A stretch of 64,000 nt of DNA from assembly GCA_025504975.1 (NCBI GenBank), contig JANUWI010000006.1:682001-746000 (forward strand), written 5' to 3'. The DNA is from Plenodomus lindquistii. Lineage: Eukaryota > Ascomycota > Dothideomycetes > Pleosporales > Leptosphaeriaceae. Of this stretch, positions 9,775 through 21,764 are shown piece after piece; the first letter of the stretch is position 1, and each line of letters starts with the position of its first letter. Made by a program: the position numbers and the translations under genes. The notes under the pieces are model-generated. The model was not told the DNA's origin. It did not search any database and was given only the letters and a program-made list of their open reading frames with translations.

Positions 9775-12189
9775 CGTCGTTGCGAGTTGTATCAGTGCTG
9801 TAAAGAGGGTGGATTGATTGGATCCAAGTCTTCAACCACATCATCGTTGTTGATGTTGTCCAGCCATGGTTTTCAGCAGAGCAGCTTGATTCAGAAGGCT
9901 CATCCGATTTGTCCACCTGCACTTACCATCAACACCACTGGATGGTCTGTCATTGTACTAGTACACCTTACTCGCGCCGTGTAGTAGCATACGAAATGTC
10001 TGTAGACATACATTTAAACGACTTCTACGAACCTGAATAATGAATACACATGCTTCCAAACCTTGTACCGCTGAGATCATCTCCTATCTACTGAACAGAA
10101 GCTGACCTGATGTGATGGTTTCCGTGTAACATAGTGTCTCATTGTGAATGTGATTGTGATTGCAGTAGACTTTTGCGCACGGTAAGTCGTGTTGAGGGTC
10201 TGGAGATGATATAATACAAGAATAGGATAGTCATAAAGGTGTTATAAAAGATTATGTGTTTGCATGGATGAAGTGCTTGGGCTGGGGAGGATGGTCGGCG
10301 GTATGCTGTGTAGAGGCATGTGACTTGGTGTAGCAGTAGTTGAACTGAGCTGTCGATCTAACTCATCTCTCGCATGCAACAAATGCCCCGATCGATGGGT
10401 ACGAAGGAGCTCGTTTCTATTATGTCACCATCTTACGACAACAGCACGATGCGTGAGCTTGTATAGTAGCAAGAAGAAGACAAATGTACACAAAGCTGTT
10501 ATGTTATAATCTCTACTACTTCTAGAGCATCTATGTAATACCTAGTTACTCTAAGTAGCACTTTAGTGTGCTGTGATAGTTACAGTGCGAACAGTGTAAA
10601 TGACGTTAGTGACTCAACAAATACGAGCACCTTCGTACAGGGCCAGCGCCTGTCCAAGCTCCCGGTATACTGGTGAGCAGGTTTTCGTACATTGGCAAAC
10701 CTCTAGGCAGTGAGTCTTGGAACTGATTATCAAAATTTACGCCTATTCCATCAACCCTTCCGCTTCGTTCTCTCCCCTCGAAGTCTTCTATTCTGTAGAA
10801 ATTCAAAGATCCTTTTTGCAGTATTTAATTCAACTTGACCTTATTCAAGTCGATGAACATTTGCCAACACTGCGATCATTCCAGGAGCACCGAAAGTGAG
10901 GTAGTGCGAAAGACCGAACGCGGCGGCGGCTGGCATGCTGATTAAGGCATTCGATGCGCATGACGTTAAGAGTAAACGGCCGCTAAACGAAGCCAGAGCC
11001 GCAGCTAGAGAAATCCCAACGAATTGAAACGGATAAATTTTTAGCAGGGGGCGGAGGAAAGGCAACCGAAGTCTTGGAGACAGCGAGTTGTGCAGCTTGG
11101 CGGCTGCAGCCAATGCCGTTTGTGGGGCTCCGCCTCGATTGCTGACGGTAAACTTGACGTTCAACCTCCAACATCAATCCAAACATAGCGACTAGAAACC
11201 CCAGTCGAGTGCACCCGAACCTCGTAGGACCCTGCTTGAGCGCCTCCAGGTCATGATCAGCTGTAAAGTGAGCTGACTATAGATCTCAACCTCGTCCCTG
11301 ATCCCAAGATGAGCATGCAACGGGCAAAGACCAACAACTTGGCAATGCCGCGCCGCCCAGACGAACCGCGCTTCGTAATAAGCATTTCGGCGCATCTCTA
11401 CTGTAAAGAATGACGGGCAACCTGTTTCGCAACGGACACGAAGGTTGCGGTAGACCCAGAACAGCTTAGCCAAGTATGCCTGAGGCGTCCTGCGTATAAC
11501 CTCAGAGCACATAATTGGCCAACCAACGTGTGTTCCCCGATCTGGGAGATGGAACATCGAGATTTTTTAAGGCCAGCCCATGCGATGCGATCTGTAGTAC
11601 TCTGCACACGTGCTGGTCAAAACGAAGTTGGTCCCACTGAGGCACTGGCAAGGCTCCTTCACCGTGGCCGTTTGCGGCAGTTGCAAACACAGATTCAAGA
11701 GACCCGCGTACGTTTGGCCACAGAACGCTGTAACCCAAGCACCAGGTGAAACCTAGCCGCGTCCAGTAAGTGACGAAAAGCAGGGTAACATATAACAGCT
11801 TAGGCTCAGTATCATTGGAGCATGTGATGTACAGCATAGTCGGGCCACCAACCACGCACCACCAACTTCAGGGATGTAGTGCCGGAATCCCAGTTGGGTA
11901 TACACCCTGCGCGAGACGCTTGTTTGCGGGGTTACAGTCTTGGCCCCAGACGCCATCACATGGGAAACTCGCAGCGCGGTCCTGGCTCTCAATCGCGGCG
12001 GGAAAGTACCAGGCAGGATGAATACTAGCGGCACCAGGGCACAGACTTCATACCGAAAATCACGCGCCTCATGATCTTGACCGTTTGCTGCTGCATAAAA
12101 GGCCTCTCCACCCCAGCCTCCAGGCTTCCTCTTCCTCACTTCGCTCCACACTGTACACCCACCGGTCTTGGTCACAACCACCTGGCAAG
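9775..12189. other. Long gene-poor spacer (2.4 kb)
   Basis: Short frames only, none with a family signature or a consistent splice pattern. 9.8-10.6 kb is relatively AT-rich; the last few hundred bases are probably the promoter and 5' UTR of the sugar transporter, with CATAAAAGG at about 12094-12102 as a TATA-like box. I see no transposon remnant or tRNA. Confidence 0.5.
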
Positions 12190-13966
12190 ATGAAGACCTT
12201 CTACAAGTAAGCACACCGATATACAGCTTTCTGGAATGCGTAGAGAATACTAACATTGCTGCCCTAGTGTCTACGCCATCTGTGGCTTCGCCGCCATAGG
12301 CGGTGCGCTCTTCGGTTTCGATATCTCCTCCATGTCAGGTGTGCTCGGTACCCAAGCCTACTCTCGCTACTTCGATGCGCCCAGCGGTACGCGCCAGGGT
12401 GGTATCACTGCGTCTATGCCTGCTGGATCTCTGGTGGGCGCCCTCGCTTCATCCTTCATCGCAGATAGGCTGTCGCGCCGCAATGCCATTCAGATCGCTG
12501 CCCTCATTTGGATTGTCGGCGCCATCTTCCAGGCCGCTGCGAATGGTATTCCGCTGCTCTGTATCGGCCGTGTCATCGGTGGCTTCGCCATTGGTATCTG
12601 TTCTGCCATCGTTCCTGTCTACCAATCCGAAATCGCGCCTAAGGAGATTCGTGGTCGTGTTGTTTCACTCCAGCAGTGGGCTATCACCTGGGGTATCCTG
12701 ATCCAATAGTAAGCTCTCATTACCCCGCATTCGTGTTGCGCACGTCAACCCAGTTTCACTTCCCAATTGCTACAGCCGCGCTTGAGGTACTAATACTATA
12801 TCCCAGCTTCATCCAGTACGGCTGCTCATTCATGGGTGGCGGACCCAAGAATCCTAGCCAAGGCACTGCAGCTTTCCGTACTCCGTGGGGTATCCAGGCT
12901 GTTCCCGGCGTCATTCTCTTCATCGGCATGTTCTTCTTCCCTCGCTCTCCCCGTTGGTTGGCTTCCAAGGACCGCTGGGAGGAGGCTCTCCAGACTCTTG
13001 CCCACCTCCACGGCAGTGGAGATGTCACTCACCCCAAGGTCTTGGCCGAGTACCAGGAGATCGAGGAGGCTCTTCGCTTCGAGCGTGAAGAGGCCGAAAC
13101 TTCCTTCGCTGCGTTGGTCAAACCCCGTATCGTCAAGCGTGTTGTCCTGGGCATGTCTATCCAGATGTGGTCGCAACTATCTGGAATGAATATAATGATG
13201 TATTATATAATCTACATTATGCGCGGCGCTGGTATTGCTGACGAGCTCCTCACAGCCAGTATCCAGTACATTATTAACGTTGCGATGACTCTGCCAGCGA
13301 TTCTGTACCTGGACAAGTTTGGACGTCGACCTGCACTCCTTGTAGGCAGCTTTCTGATGGCCACGTGGCTATTCACCACTGGCGCTCTGCAGGCATCGTA
13401 CGGCAATCCTAACCCTGATCCCAACGACAAGGACATCTCTTGGGTTGTCCCCAAGGAACATACTTCGGTCTCCAAGGCAATTGTTGCGTGCTCGTACCTC
13501 TTCGTGGCCAGTTTCGCTACCACCTGGGGTCCTACATCATGGACATACCCTTCAGAGATCTTCCCGGCCAAAGTCCGCGCGAAGGCTGTCTCTTTGGCTA
13601 CTGCTGCTAATTGGACCTGGAACTGCATTCTCGCATTTGCCGTCCCACCGCTTCTGTGGTCGATCAACTGGAAGATGTACATGGTAAGTGTGCTTACTTA
13701 CAACTTTACAATTCATACTAACTACGAACCAGATCTTCGGCACTTTCAACGCCGTCGCGTTCATCCACATGTTCTTCACTGCGCCCGAGACCAAGGGACG
13801 TACGCTCGAGGAGATGGATGACGTCTTCGACAGCGGACTGCCTGCGTGGAAGGCTGGAAGGGTCGCTTCGCGTTTAGACCAGATCACTCGGGACATCGAA
13901 AAGGGTGGTCTCAAGGTTGCCGGATCGCAGACCCACGAGGACGTTGTTGTTGAGCCCAAGGTTTAG
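12190..13966 (+). CDS. MFS sugar (hexose) transporter
   Basis: Plasma-membrane permease of the sugar porter family, predicted to import glucose or related hexoses with protons. Exons are 12190-12206, 12268-12708, 12807-13683 and 13733-13966, giving 522 residues; the first exon is only 17 bases. Family signatures are GFDISSMSGVLG in TM1, RLSRRNA in the loop 2-3 region, the central PRSPRWL motif, and PETKGRTLEEMD after TM12. TM10 contains TTWGPTSWTYPSEIFPAKVRAKA. Length and order fit a complete 12-TM transporter. The cytoplasmic C-tail is short, so a long-tailed glucose sensor (Rgt2/Snf3 type) is unlikely. Exact substrate is not readable from sequence. Confidence 0.9.
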
Positions 13967-15961
13967 ACGGGCAATTCTGATGGCTACTTGAACGTTACCA
14001 CTGCTTCAAGTGCGTTGAAGCGTTGTTGGGGATTGTACGTATGTAACTTGAGATCTTGACTTCTCCTGTCGCATTTGGACTCGATCTTGGCTATGTCGAC
14101 GACCATGTAGATTCCCGGCGCAGCTATGTCTACTAATGTAATAATGAACAAAGCACTGGTCTTGCTACATTGAAACTATGCCCCTGTGATGTGACTGACG
14201 TGCATTTATGGTAAGTGCTCTATCACAGTTCCTTAGTCGCAAGCGCTTTTTCATTGCGTACAAATACACTATCGCTACATGGAGACCATCATCATGTCCC
14301 CCTTTCTCGGACATTGCAGTTTCCGCATCTTAGCCAAAATCCACAATTTTCCAACAAATCTGTATTATCCCTTTCTCCTGCATATTCGCCTCCACTGGAA
14401 TCCGCCATCTTTTCCCTCCAGACGAAGCCATCACATCCTCCACCCCCAGTCCCCGGTCTCCCATTCGCTGCACGTCATCTGCAAGCGAACCGCTTAGCAC
14501 CACGCTACCACCGACTTCCTTCCAATCACGGCTCTCATCACTGCACCACACTCTTCTAAGTCTCACGACATCTTCCCTCCGACCTTGGAAGACGTCGAAA
14601 TGTGCATTGCACTACATTTCTCATCACCGGATACCCACATATTCATAGTGGCTCCACACCTGGTTCATTGGACTCGTCATCATGCGTATAATGAATAGGA
14701 CTGCTCTTGCATATCTAGTTTGCATTTGAAATGCGCGCGGACGAATCTGCTGATGTGGGTAGCTGAGCTGTGCTATAGAAGGGGTGTGACCACGAAGGGT
14801 GGGAGACGTGTATCTACTACTTCATCTCAAGTACATCGCCTCTCGCCCCATTGCAGCCCAACGACACAGACACAGACGCAGACGCAGACACAGATACAGT
14901 CAGCGACAGCCATTGAACCTGCGGTCTGAAAAAGCGGCCAGTCGGCACCCGCCTAGCACGCGCAGCGCGGTCCGCGCATGTCTTGTGCCACATGCACATG
15001 CCGCCACGACACTCGGGTACCACAACTTTGTTAAGCTGCCGTCAGGCACCCTGCCTCAACCCCCTTGTCGAAGAATCCCAGTCGCTCGATCCTGTGGCGA
15101 GAAAAATAAGGCGAAAACAACGAATTTGCATCACGCACTACCTGATTGGGGAGTCGGCGCGGGTCGTGTCAGCTGGGAGGTACGTACGTCCCGGTTACAA
15201 ATACCTCCGGGCAAGGAGAGCGCCGAGAAGGCGAGCCATTTAGGCGGTGAGTTGGGCTGTAGGCTGGATCATTGGAATGGAGAGTGGGGATTTGAAGGTT
15301 TTGCTGCTTGCGAAAGGGTGAGCTGGGATACAAAGTCGACGGTGAAGAACGCACAACTTCGATATTCAACGAAAGCCTGGACTATTACTACTACTACCTT
15401 CCTGTCCCTACCGAAACCATCCACTCATCCTCTCGTTGAAGTCTCGCAGGGGAGCACCGCAGCAAATACCAAGACACGACTCACCGGCGCTGCACTCCAT
15501 ATACCCTCCCTTTATTGGCAATTCGACAGCGTTTTTTTACAACACGAAAATCAGCATGCCACACCCTATATCAAACTGCGTCTTTGCTCGCACAAGCTTG
15601 ACGACCTGCGACGTCTTCATCATGGCTCTTGGATACTTGGATGCGCACAACATGCCTTCACCGGAACAGTTCACAGAGGCTGTGAGCCCCTGGTTTTTGG
15701 ACGCTGAAACAGTGTGGTGGCGCAAATTTTGGATGGGCGCTGGGTGAGGGGAATACCCGGGATCGTGCAAGACTGGAGAGTGAGCATATCTACGTGCCAT
15801 CAGGGGCAAAAACAGCACATGACATCCAAGGACGACAGAGCTGATGGGACGTATGACTATGCATCAATTCGGGGTATCATTCAAGTCTATGACTGGCCAT
15901 CTCCATCTAAAAACGCCATACAAGCTGATGCAGCCAACACCCATCACTAAAGCACTCGAAA
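13967..15961. other. Gene-poor spacer (2.0 kb) between transporter and Ufd1-like gene
   Basis: Open stretches exist, the longest about 300 codons on the plus strand, but their composition is unlike the neighbouring genes and no domain is recognisable. It contains the short CAGACA/CAGACG repeat listed separately. Probably UTRs plus spacer. Confidence 0.4.
14864..14899. repeat. Imperfect CAGACA/CAGACG microsatellite
   Basis: Six-base units alternating CAGACA and CAGACG, about six copies, in non-coding sequence. Confidence 0.8.
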
Positions 15962-18337
15962 TCAAGACCCACTCTCCGTCCGCTGCGGAGCCCAACCCTT
16001 CAACCAACTCCTCGCTTTATCCAAATCGCCGCCTTCAGCCTCGAGTGCTGCTATACACCACTCGAGTGCGTATCCGCCCTTCCCCTCGATCCCCCGCTCA
16101 GCCGTTAACATCTCCGCCAACGTCCTGCACTTCTGTCCGCGCTCATCGACACAAAAATGCAACGGCGTAACATACCCTCTGCCATCCATACCCTCGAGGA
16201 ACGGCTTGACGAGCGGTATCGCCTCCTTCGTCGGCACCGATTTATCGCCTTGGCCAAGGTTCTTGCGTCCAGAACGGCAATACTCGTTTCTACACCAAGC
16301 CTTGCCACAGCCGGTGAGTAGTTGGCTTAGATACCTCCGCTCGATGCGGCGACGCAGCGCTTTGCCCTCGGGATCGTGTAAGGAGACGTAGAGCGGGCCG
16401 AAACACACACTGCACAGTCCGATCTCGTTGCCCGGACCCTGACCCTTGCGCGTTCCGGCACGTGTATCGCCCATTTTGTTCACGCCGTCTTGGGTTCGTC
16501 CGCAATTGACGTTGCGGCATATACGTGGTGGAGGACGCGATAGACGCTCGAGATCGTGGTGGCGGAGGTGTGTGTCCATGTCGCGGAAGCGCACGATTTT
16601 GTTGCAGAGATGGCATTCGGTTGTTCGACCACCGTCGGCTAGCTCGTGGGGTGTGAGGCCTGAGAGGAGAAGTTCCGGGTTGGGTGGTTCGGTGGGATCG
16701 CCTTCTTGGGGGACTTGCAGGTGACAGAAACGGCATAGGATGAGCTTTCCGGGACATGTTGTGGTTTTGTGGTGAGCGAGGGTGGGGATAGAGGGAAATT
16801 CGAGGGGGCACGAAGAACAGGCTTGCTCGGTGTGGTAGATGGCGTCGTGCTTTTGCCGACTGAGAGGTGTGTTGCCGTTGAAGGTGTCGTGGGGACAGTG
16901 CCAGTGGTCTTGGAAGGCTGGCGAGCGCTTTTGAAAGACTTGGCCACACCCTTGAGGACAGAGAATGTTGTTTCGCAGACAGAAGTTCTCGTGGAGGAAC
17001 AGAGAGCCTTTGGGGACCCATTGGGTACAGTTCTTGCACTGCACTTCGTCGGGGCCGTGTGCTGTCTCGACACTACCATCAGCGTCCGCTATTAGTGTCG
17101 ATTTGGGATCAAACATGGATATCTTTAGTCGGTAGGGTTTAGGTGTGCTAGATGGCGTCGCCGAGGGGTAGGCGCGCACGGATATGTAAATAGACTCCGC
17201 TTCATCCAATTCAGCGTTCGTCGGTTGCAACCGTATTCGCTTTGATCGTTGACTCGACATGTCTGCGAAAACGTGCTCGTCTTCTCGTGGTCGCACCTGT
17301 TGGCGTGACGAATATGGGCTGACGAACAAGTCGATCTCATCGCCTTCCTCTACTTGATCAAGCGAGATTTCCAGTCCTTGCGAACGGTCCCACGATGGGA
17401 GCTCGTAGTCAACATATTCTCCTTCAAGCACCTGCCCGTCTTGCGCCTTGAAGATATCGATTGAGCCGCCAGTGGAGCTGCCTTCATTCGTACCAGGTGC
17501 TCGTTGTCGTTTCGCGACTATTTTCTGTAGGGTCTCGCGTGCCTGGTCTTCGTTCAGGGCTTCGATGTCGACTTCGAGATCTGTGTCCACCACACATATT
17601 CCATCTCCTTCTGGCTTGAAACCGTCTACGAGGAAGCGGAACTCTTCGCGTTTGCCTCCGATTCCTCGGCCACCGTACACGACGAGTACCTCGCCATTCG
17701 TCAGAGTGGTGAAGTTTGATCGCAGATGTTCTTCCAGCAGCGACTTCCAATCTTCTGGGTCGTAGCCAGCCTCCAGTGGCCGTAGCTTTACAAATGTACC
17801 CTTTGGTAGCTGTTTAGCATGCACGGTGATGCTTATCCCTTTATGCCTATGGATCGTAGATGGGTCCACACTATTCTGCATAACCTCATCCTCGTCTTTG
17901 TGGTCGCTCGGAGTGCCTCCTCTTGAGGTCTCTGCAGACTGCGGCTCAATACCCAGCGCTTCCCTCAAAAAGCTACTCAGGACGATTTCGCCCTCCTCAG
18001 CCGAGAACTCGCGTATTCCTGCATGTACAACTCGCCCATTACCAGGGTTGACCAGGCGAAACGTGAGCGGATGTGGCAACTGCTGGTAGCGGTCCTGAAA
18101 CTGCGCTCGTGCTTGCCGCTCCGCATTGTATGTGTATGGATTGAATGGGTCGAAGGCGGTAATGTGAGGGCGATCTGCATCTACGGTAACGACGGGAGCG
18201 GCGGACAGGAGCTGTTCTAACGCGGAAGGCGGGAGGAGGATCTTGTCGCCGGGTAGCGTGGTGTTTCGAGTTGGCTGCGCAAGCGTATACTGGGCCGACC
18301 ATTTGAGTTCTGCTGGCGCAGCAGAGTCAGGGTCCAT
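15962..18337 (-). CDS. Ufd1-like protein with C-terminal zinc fingers
   Basis: Single uninterrupted frame, 791 residues. The first about 350 residues resemble the double-psi barrel of UFD1 (ubiquitin fusion degradation 1), which pairs with NPL4 on the CDC48/p97 segregase. Recognisable pieces are GDKILLPPSALEQLL, HPLTFRL, KGTFVKLRPLEAGYDPEDWKS and LEEHLRSNFTTLTNGE. The second half is Cys/His-rich with CKNCTQWVP, HENFCLRNN, CPQGCGQVF and CRFCHLQVP spaced like TRAF or C2H2-type fingers. This fusion is larger than classical UFD1 (about 350-400 residues) and fits a Pezizomycotina-specific paralogue in ubiquitin handling. Partner and substrates are unknown. Confidence 0.75.
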   Translation of the reverse strand: MDPDSAAPAELKWSAQYTLAQPTRNTTLPGDKILLPPSALEQLLSAAPVVTVDADRPHITAFDPFNPYTYNAERQARAQFQDRYQQLPHPLTFRLVNPGNGRVVHAGIREFSAEEGEIVLSSFLREALGIEPQSAETSRGGTPSDHKDEDEVMQNSVDPSTIHRHKGISITVHAKQLPKGTFVKLRPLEAGYDPEDWKSLLEEHLRSNFTTLTNGEVLVVYGGRGIGGKREEFRFLVDGFKPEGDGICVVDTDLEVDIEALNEDQARETLQKIVAKRQRAPGTNEGSSTGGSIDIFKAQDGQVLEGEYVDYELPSWDRSQGLEISLDQVEEGDEIDLFVSPYSSRQQVRPREDEHVFADMSSQRSKRIRLQPTNAELDEAESIYISVRAYPSATPSSTPKPYRLKISMFDPKSTLIADADGSVETAHGPDEVQCKNCTQWVPKGSLFLHENFCLRNNILCPQGCGQVFQKRSPAFQDHWHCPHDTFNGNTPLSRQKHDAIYHTEQACSSCPLEFPSIPTLAHHKTTTCPGKLILCRFCHLQVPQEGDPTEPPNPELLLSGLTPHELADGGRTTECHLCNKIVRFRDMDTHLRHHDLERLSRPPPRICRNVNCGRTQDGVNKMGDTRAGTRKGQGPGNEIGLCSVCFGPLYVSLHDPEGKALRRRIERRYLSQLLTGCGKAWCRNEYCRSGRKNLGQGDKSVPTKEAIPLVKPFLEGMDGRGYVTPLHFCVDERGQKCRTLAEMLTAERGIEGKGGYALEWCIAALEAEGGDLDKARSWLKGWAPQRTESGS

Positions 18338-19213
18338 GTTGGGTCCGATAATGTGACAGACCCGTTCATAAGAGGTTCAAGAGGGAGAGTGGTTTGTTAC
18401 GTGTTGGGCTGTGCAGTGTACATATGTGACCAAGAGGGCAATTGTGGCTGACATATGTTTACCATGCGGCTCTACTCGAAGCTTCGAGGCGACAGCCCAG
18501 CCCTACACAGCACCCTGGCGTCATCACCGCCGCCGACCCGCCGCCGCGTGTCATTTAGCTATCGATAACGCACCACACGCCACACGCGTTGTGACGCGTT
18601 GAGCTTGCATCTGCTGCAGTACAACTTGCGAAAGCAGGGCAGCGAGTTGCCCAATTGGGATCGTCAGTAAGATTCGGCCATGATTTCTGGGCATCGGGGA
18701 GCAAGAGTCACCACGCAAGCACGCCGCGCGCCCCTTGTAGTTTTGGCATGTCGAATGTTTGTCGTAACAACAACGTGGGGTAGATTGTCTTCGCCGTCAC
18801 ACCGTTGCGCTTGTGGGCCCCCGTCGGCCCTCGCCATCTCAACAGCGATTGTTTTAGGCTGTTTCCACGCTCCCTACTCAAGACATGTACACTCGCCTTG
18901 GCTGTGTGATATTTGCGTGAGGGCTGCTTCATCAAGGTTTATAGTGAGAGGGACGCATTGGCAGCGTCTACGTGTGCATCTTGGCTACTGCGTCCAGGGT
19001 CTGATCGGCGCAAGGATCCCACACTTCCCTCCACCGCATCTCTTACACCGTCGCAACCCTCGTTAGTCTTTACTTTTGCTCAACATCCCTCTGCAGGGAG
19101 TCGCGTGGCACGTGCCCCCTCTGGGCTGTCCTCCCACATTGCAATAAAGACCTGGTGAGTACCCTTCTAACCTCCTCCCAAAGTCGTCTGGTTGCATTCC
19201 CCAAGCCCATGCC
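18338..19213. promoter_or_regulatory. Divergent 5' region between Ufd1-like and F-box-like genes
   Basis: About 880 bases between outward-facing starts; no coding structure, no clear TATA box. GC-rich CCGCCGCC stretch around 18530. Confidence 0.4.
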
Positions 19214-21115
19214 ATGGGTCCCACCACCTTCTCCCATGACCTTCCTACTTCCCTGGCGGACCTCCTCTCCAACACCTTGATATTGCGACAGACTGCGCCC
19301 TATCTCCCAGTGTCAGCGCTATGCAACCTCTCCAGGGCCTCCAAGACTCTCCATCGTGTGATCCTCCAATCTCCCGAGGCCTTCCGCTACCTAGATCTCT
19401 CCCCTGTCAGATCCGCCATCGTACCGTTCGATGGACCCCTCGACGTCGGTGGCGTCAGCTTTCGCGCTGAGCGTATGGACGAAGCCCTCACAGAAGACGA
19501 CTTCTATAGTGGTCCCTTGCGAGGTATCTTCGCCAGACTGGAGAAGCTCCACGTCCTGCGCAACGTTCACACCTTGGTTCTCGATGGCCTCAGTGTCACA
19601 GCAGAACTCGTAAAGGAGTTGGTCATAGAAGACCGTTACAACGTTCGCATCCTCTCCATTCGAGAGGTCAAACACTTGAACGAAAGGAAGCTACAACAGT
19701 ACCTTCGATATGCTGTACGGCCGTCTAGACCAGCAGGAACCCCAAGAGTCAAGGGCATCTACATGTTCGGTCCCCGCGATCCTGTACCATCGCCTCCGCC
19801 CTCTGCGACAAAGAAGCCGAACAGGTTCACGCCAAGAGGCGTTACGTCTTCCCAGGGAGCTCAGATTGGCGCAGAATGGTGAGTGTCACCGAAGTGCGAA
19901 GTCTCTTTGCAAGGAAATGCTAACTATCACCCAGGAACCAAAAGTCCACTGACGCACTGAACGTTGCGCTTTCGCAGACAGAGGACAGATGGTACAGATC
20001 TTCGGGCAAGATGATCCCAAAGCGGCCTTCAGCAGACTGGGCAGAGGTCGTTCAAGCGTGCGAGGGCATCATCTCCTTTGATGCAGTGCTCTGCAGAGGT
20101 CCACGGCATGACCCAAGCCGGGTGTATACTCGAGAAGGCACTACAAGCGGCATACCACACCCCGCTTCGTTCCTTCGCCCAACGATCGCGACTGTCGCAC
20201 TGGGACCATCTGGTTGCGAGACATGTCATTCTTGCCCTGAAGGAGCTGCAGTCTTTGGACAGTCTCAACAGTCACAAGTCCCACTGCTGAGTCCAGTGCC
20301 ACTTCATGGAAGCTCGCTTCGCGCTGCGCAAATACCACACACCACCGATGGGTCGTCGCCCCCTCCTCTTATCGCGCGCTGCGAGGATTGTCTCAAAGGT
20401 CGTTGGTGCGAAAGGTGCCACAAATGGTGGGATGAAGACTGCTACACTGGATCAACAGTCGCCGAGCGTACGGAGCTGCAACAGACGGAGCTCACGGAGA
20501 GCCTACATCCCAATGGGACAAGCAACATGATCCCGAAACAGACCATCAAGGTACATATGGGCCTCTGTGTTGAAGCTTGCCTAGTCGGAGAAATGGAAGC
20601 CGGTGCTGGCTCGAACGGGATGTGGGGATGACCGGATTTACCTTGGCGCGCGAGATGCAATGATCTTTTACGGAGTTGTTACCATGTGGTTGGCTTCCGG
20701 ATACCAGTCTCCAAGGACTGCCCGTGGATCCTGGCTACTGGATGACTGCACCTGTGAAATTGTCACTTGCGCGCCAAGGTATGTGTTCTACCTTTTGATA
20801 AGAAATAGGCTGACGGGGACGAAAACAGGTCATTGGTGTAAGACGAGACTGCTTTGGCTGCGGTCATACCGTACGTTGATTTTCAATGTTTCGTTGATTG
20901 AGTACGGATGCTAAATTTGAGTAGTGCATCACTTGCAAAGAACTGTTCATCCGGACATGCAAGAAGTGTAAGAACGAATACTGTCGAGAGGACAACGAGG
21001 CCTCTTCTGAAGTACTGGTATGTATATTGGTCAGCTATGTTGTGTGTTCGAGCTAACGTTCGCAAAGTGCGATTGGTGCAACTACACCTCACGACGAACA
21101 GTTGAGATGTACTAG
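19214..21115 (+). CDS. F-box-like, Cys-rich protein with two possible 3' ends
   Basis: Predicted substrate adaptor of an SCF-type ubiquitin ligase. Exon 1 is 19214-19878 and exon 2 starts at 19935. The N-terminus (about residues 8-55, SLADLLSNTL, LPVSALCNLSRASKTLHR) resembles an F-box; the middle has RCEDCLKGRWCERCHKWW. Two ends are possible. (A) Exon 2 runs to the stop at 20631, giving 453 residues and ending GSNGMWG. (B) A splice at 20550 (AAG before GTACAT) joins in frame to 20829-20870, 20925-21017 and 21068-21115, giving 487 residues and a tail of CxxC motifs (DCFGCGHTC, CKKCKNEYC, CDWCN). The last introns are canonical and the tail is clearly coding-like. Which end is used needs transcripts; function is from resemblance only. 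Confidence 0.6.
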
Positions 21116-21764
21116 AGACAATAGGAGCGGGGCGGGCACTTTTAGTAGTAAGGAGCGTCTCCGACGCATGATGATTATGACTTGAATTGTTTCAGCGGAG
21201 TCCGAGGTCTTTTCTGGAATCCAACTTCTCCTCTTAACATATACCAGATACCAGATACCCCTCTCAACCAATATCAATAACTGCTTGAATATGCCAACAT
21301 GAACGTGCTACATGAACGAATATAGCTCCAATTTCGGAGGGCAGCGAGTAAGATCACAATCTTGTGAGACGAAGGTATGGCATATGCGTCGTCTGATGTG
21401 TGCCGAGCAGTATACTTCGTTCCTGCAGTCGGCGAATCAGACAGCAGGACCTCCGAAGCGACACGAAGACACGACTTCCGCTTTGAGCTGCATCACCAAC
21501 TTGCGCCCAACGACTTTCTCTCTGAAACTCCACGCAATCGCGAAACATTTTCATAAATTTCTTCATCCCTGTCATACACTGTCTTTCTCGCTGCCGATTT
21601 GGCCGGTGACGTTGCACGCTCGTTCCACGTAACCATCTCCACGGCAGCTCAAAACACCGCCCGAGCTTCGCCAGGCTCCCGCTTCACCCCCGCTACAACT
21701 AGGCACTACCACGGCACTCTCTCGTACAGACTCGAACGTCTTCGAACGCGATCTCACTGCGAAA
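21116..21764. other. Spacer upstream of YIP1
   Basis: Same-strand gap of about 650 bases holding a 3' UTR and the YIP1 promoter. CT-rich before the start codon. No gene seen. Confidence 0.4.

Noticed and set aside
10841..11164. Minus-strand frame of 107 codons rich in alanine and leucine
   Set aside because: No start context, no homologous motif, and it sits in an otherwise gene-free spacer.
14799..15707. Long plus-strand open frame of about 300 codons in the spacer
   Set aside because: Composition is unlike real genes nearby, it includes the CAGACA repeat, and no domain or splice pattern is recognisable.
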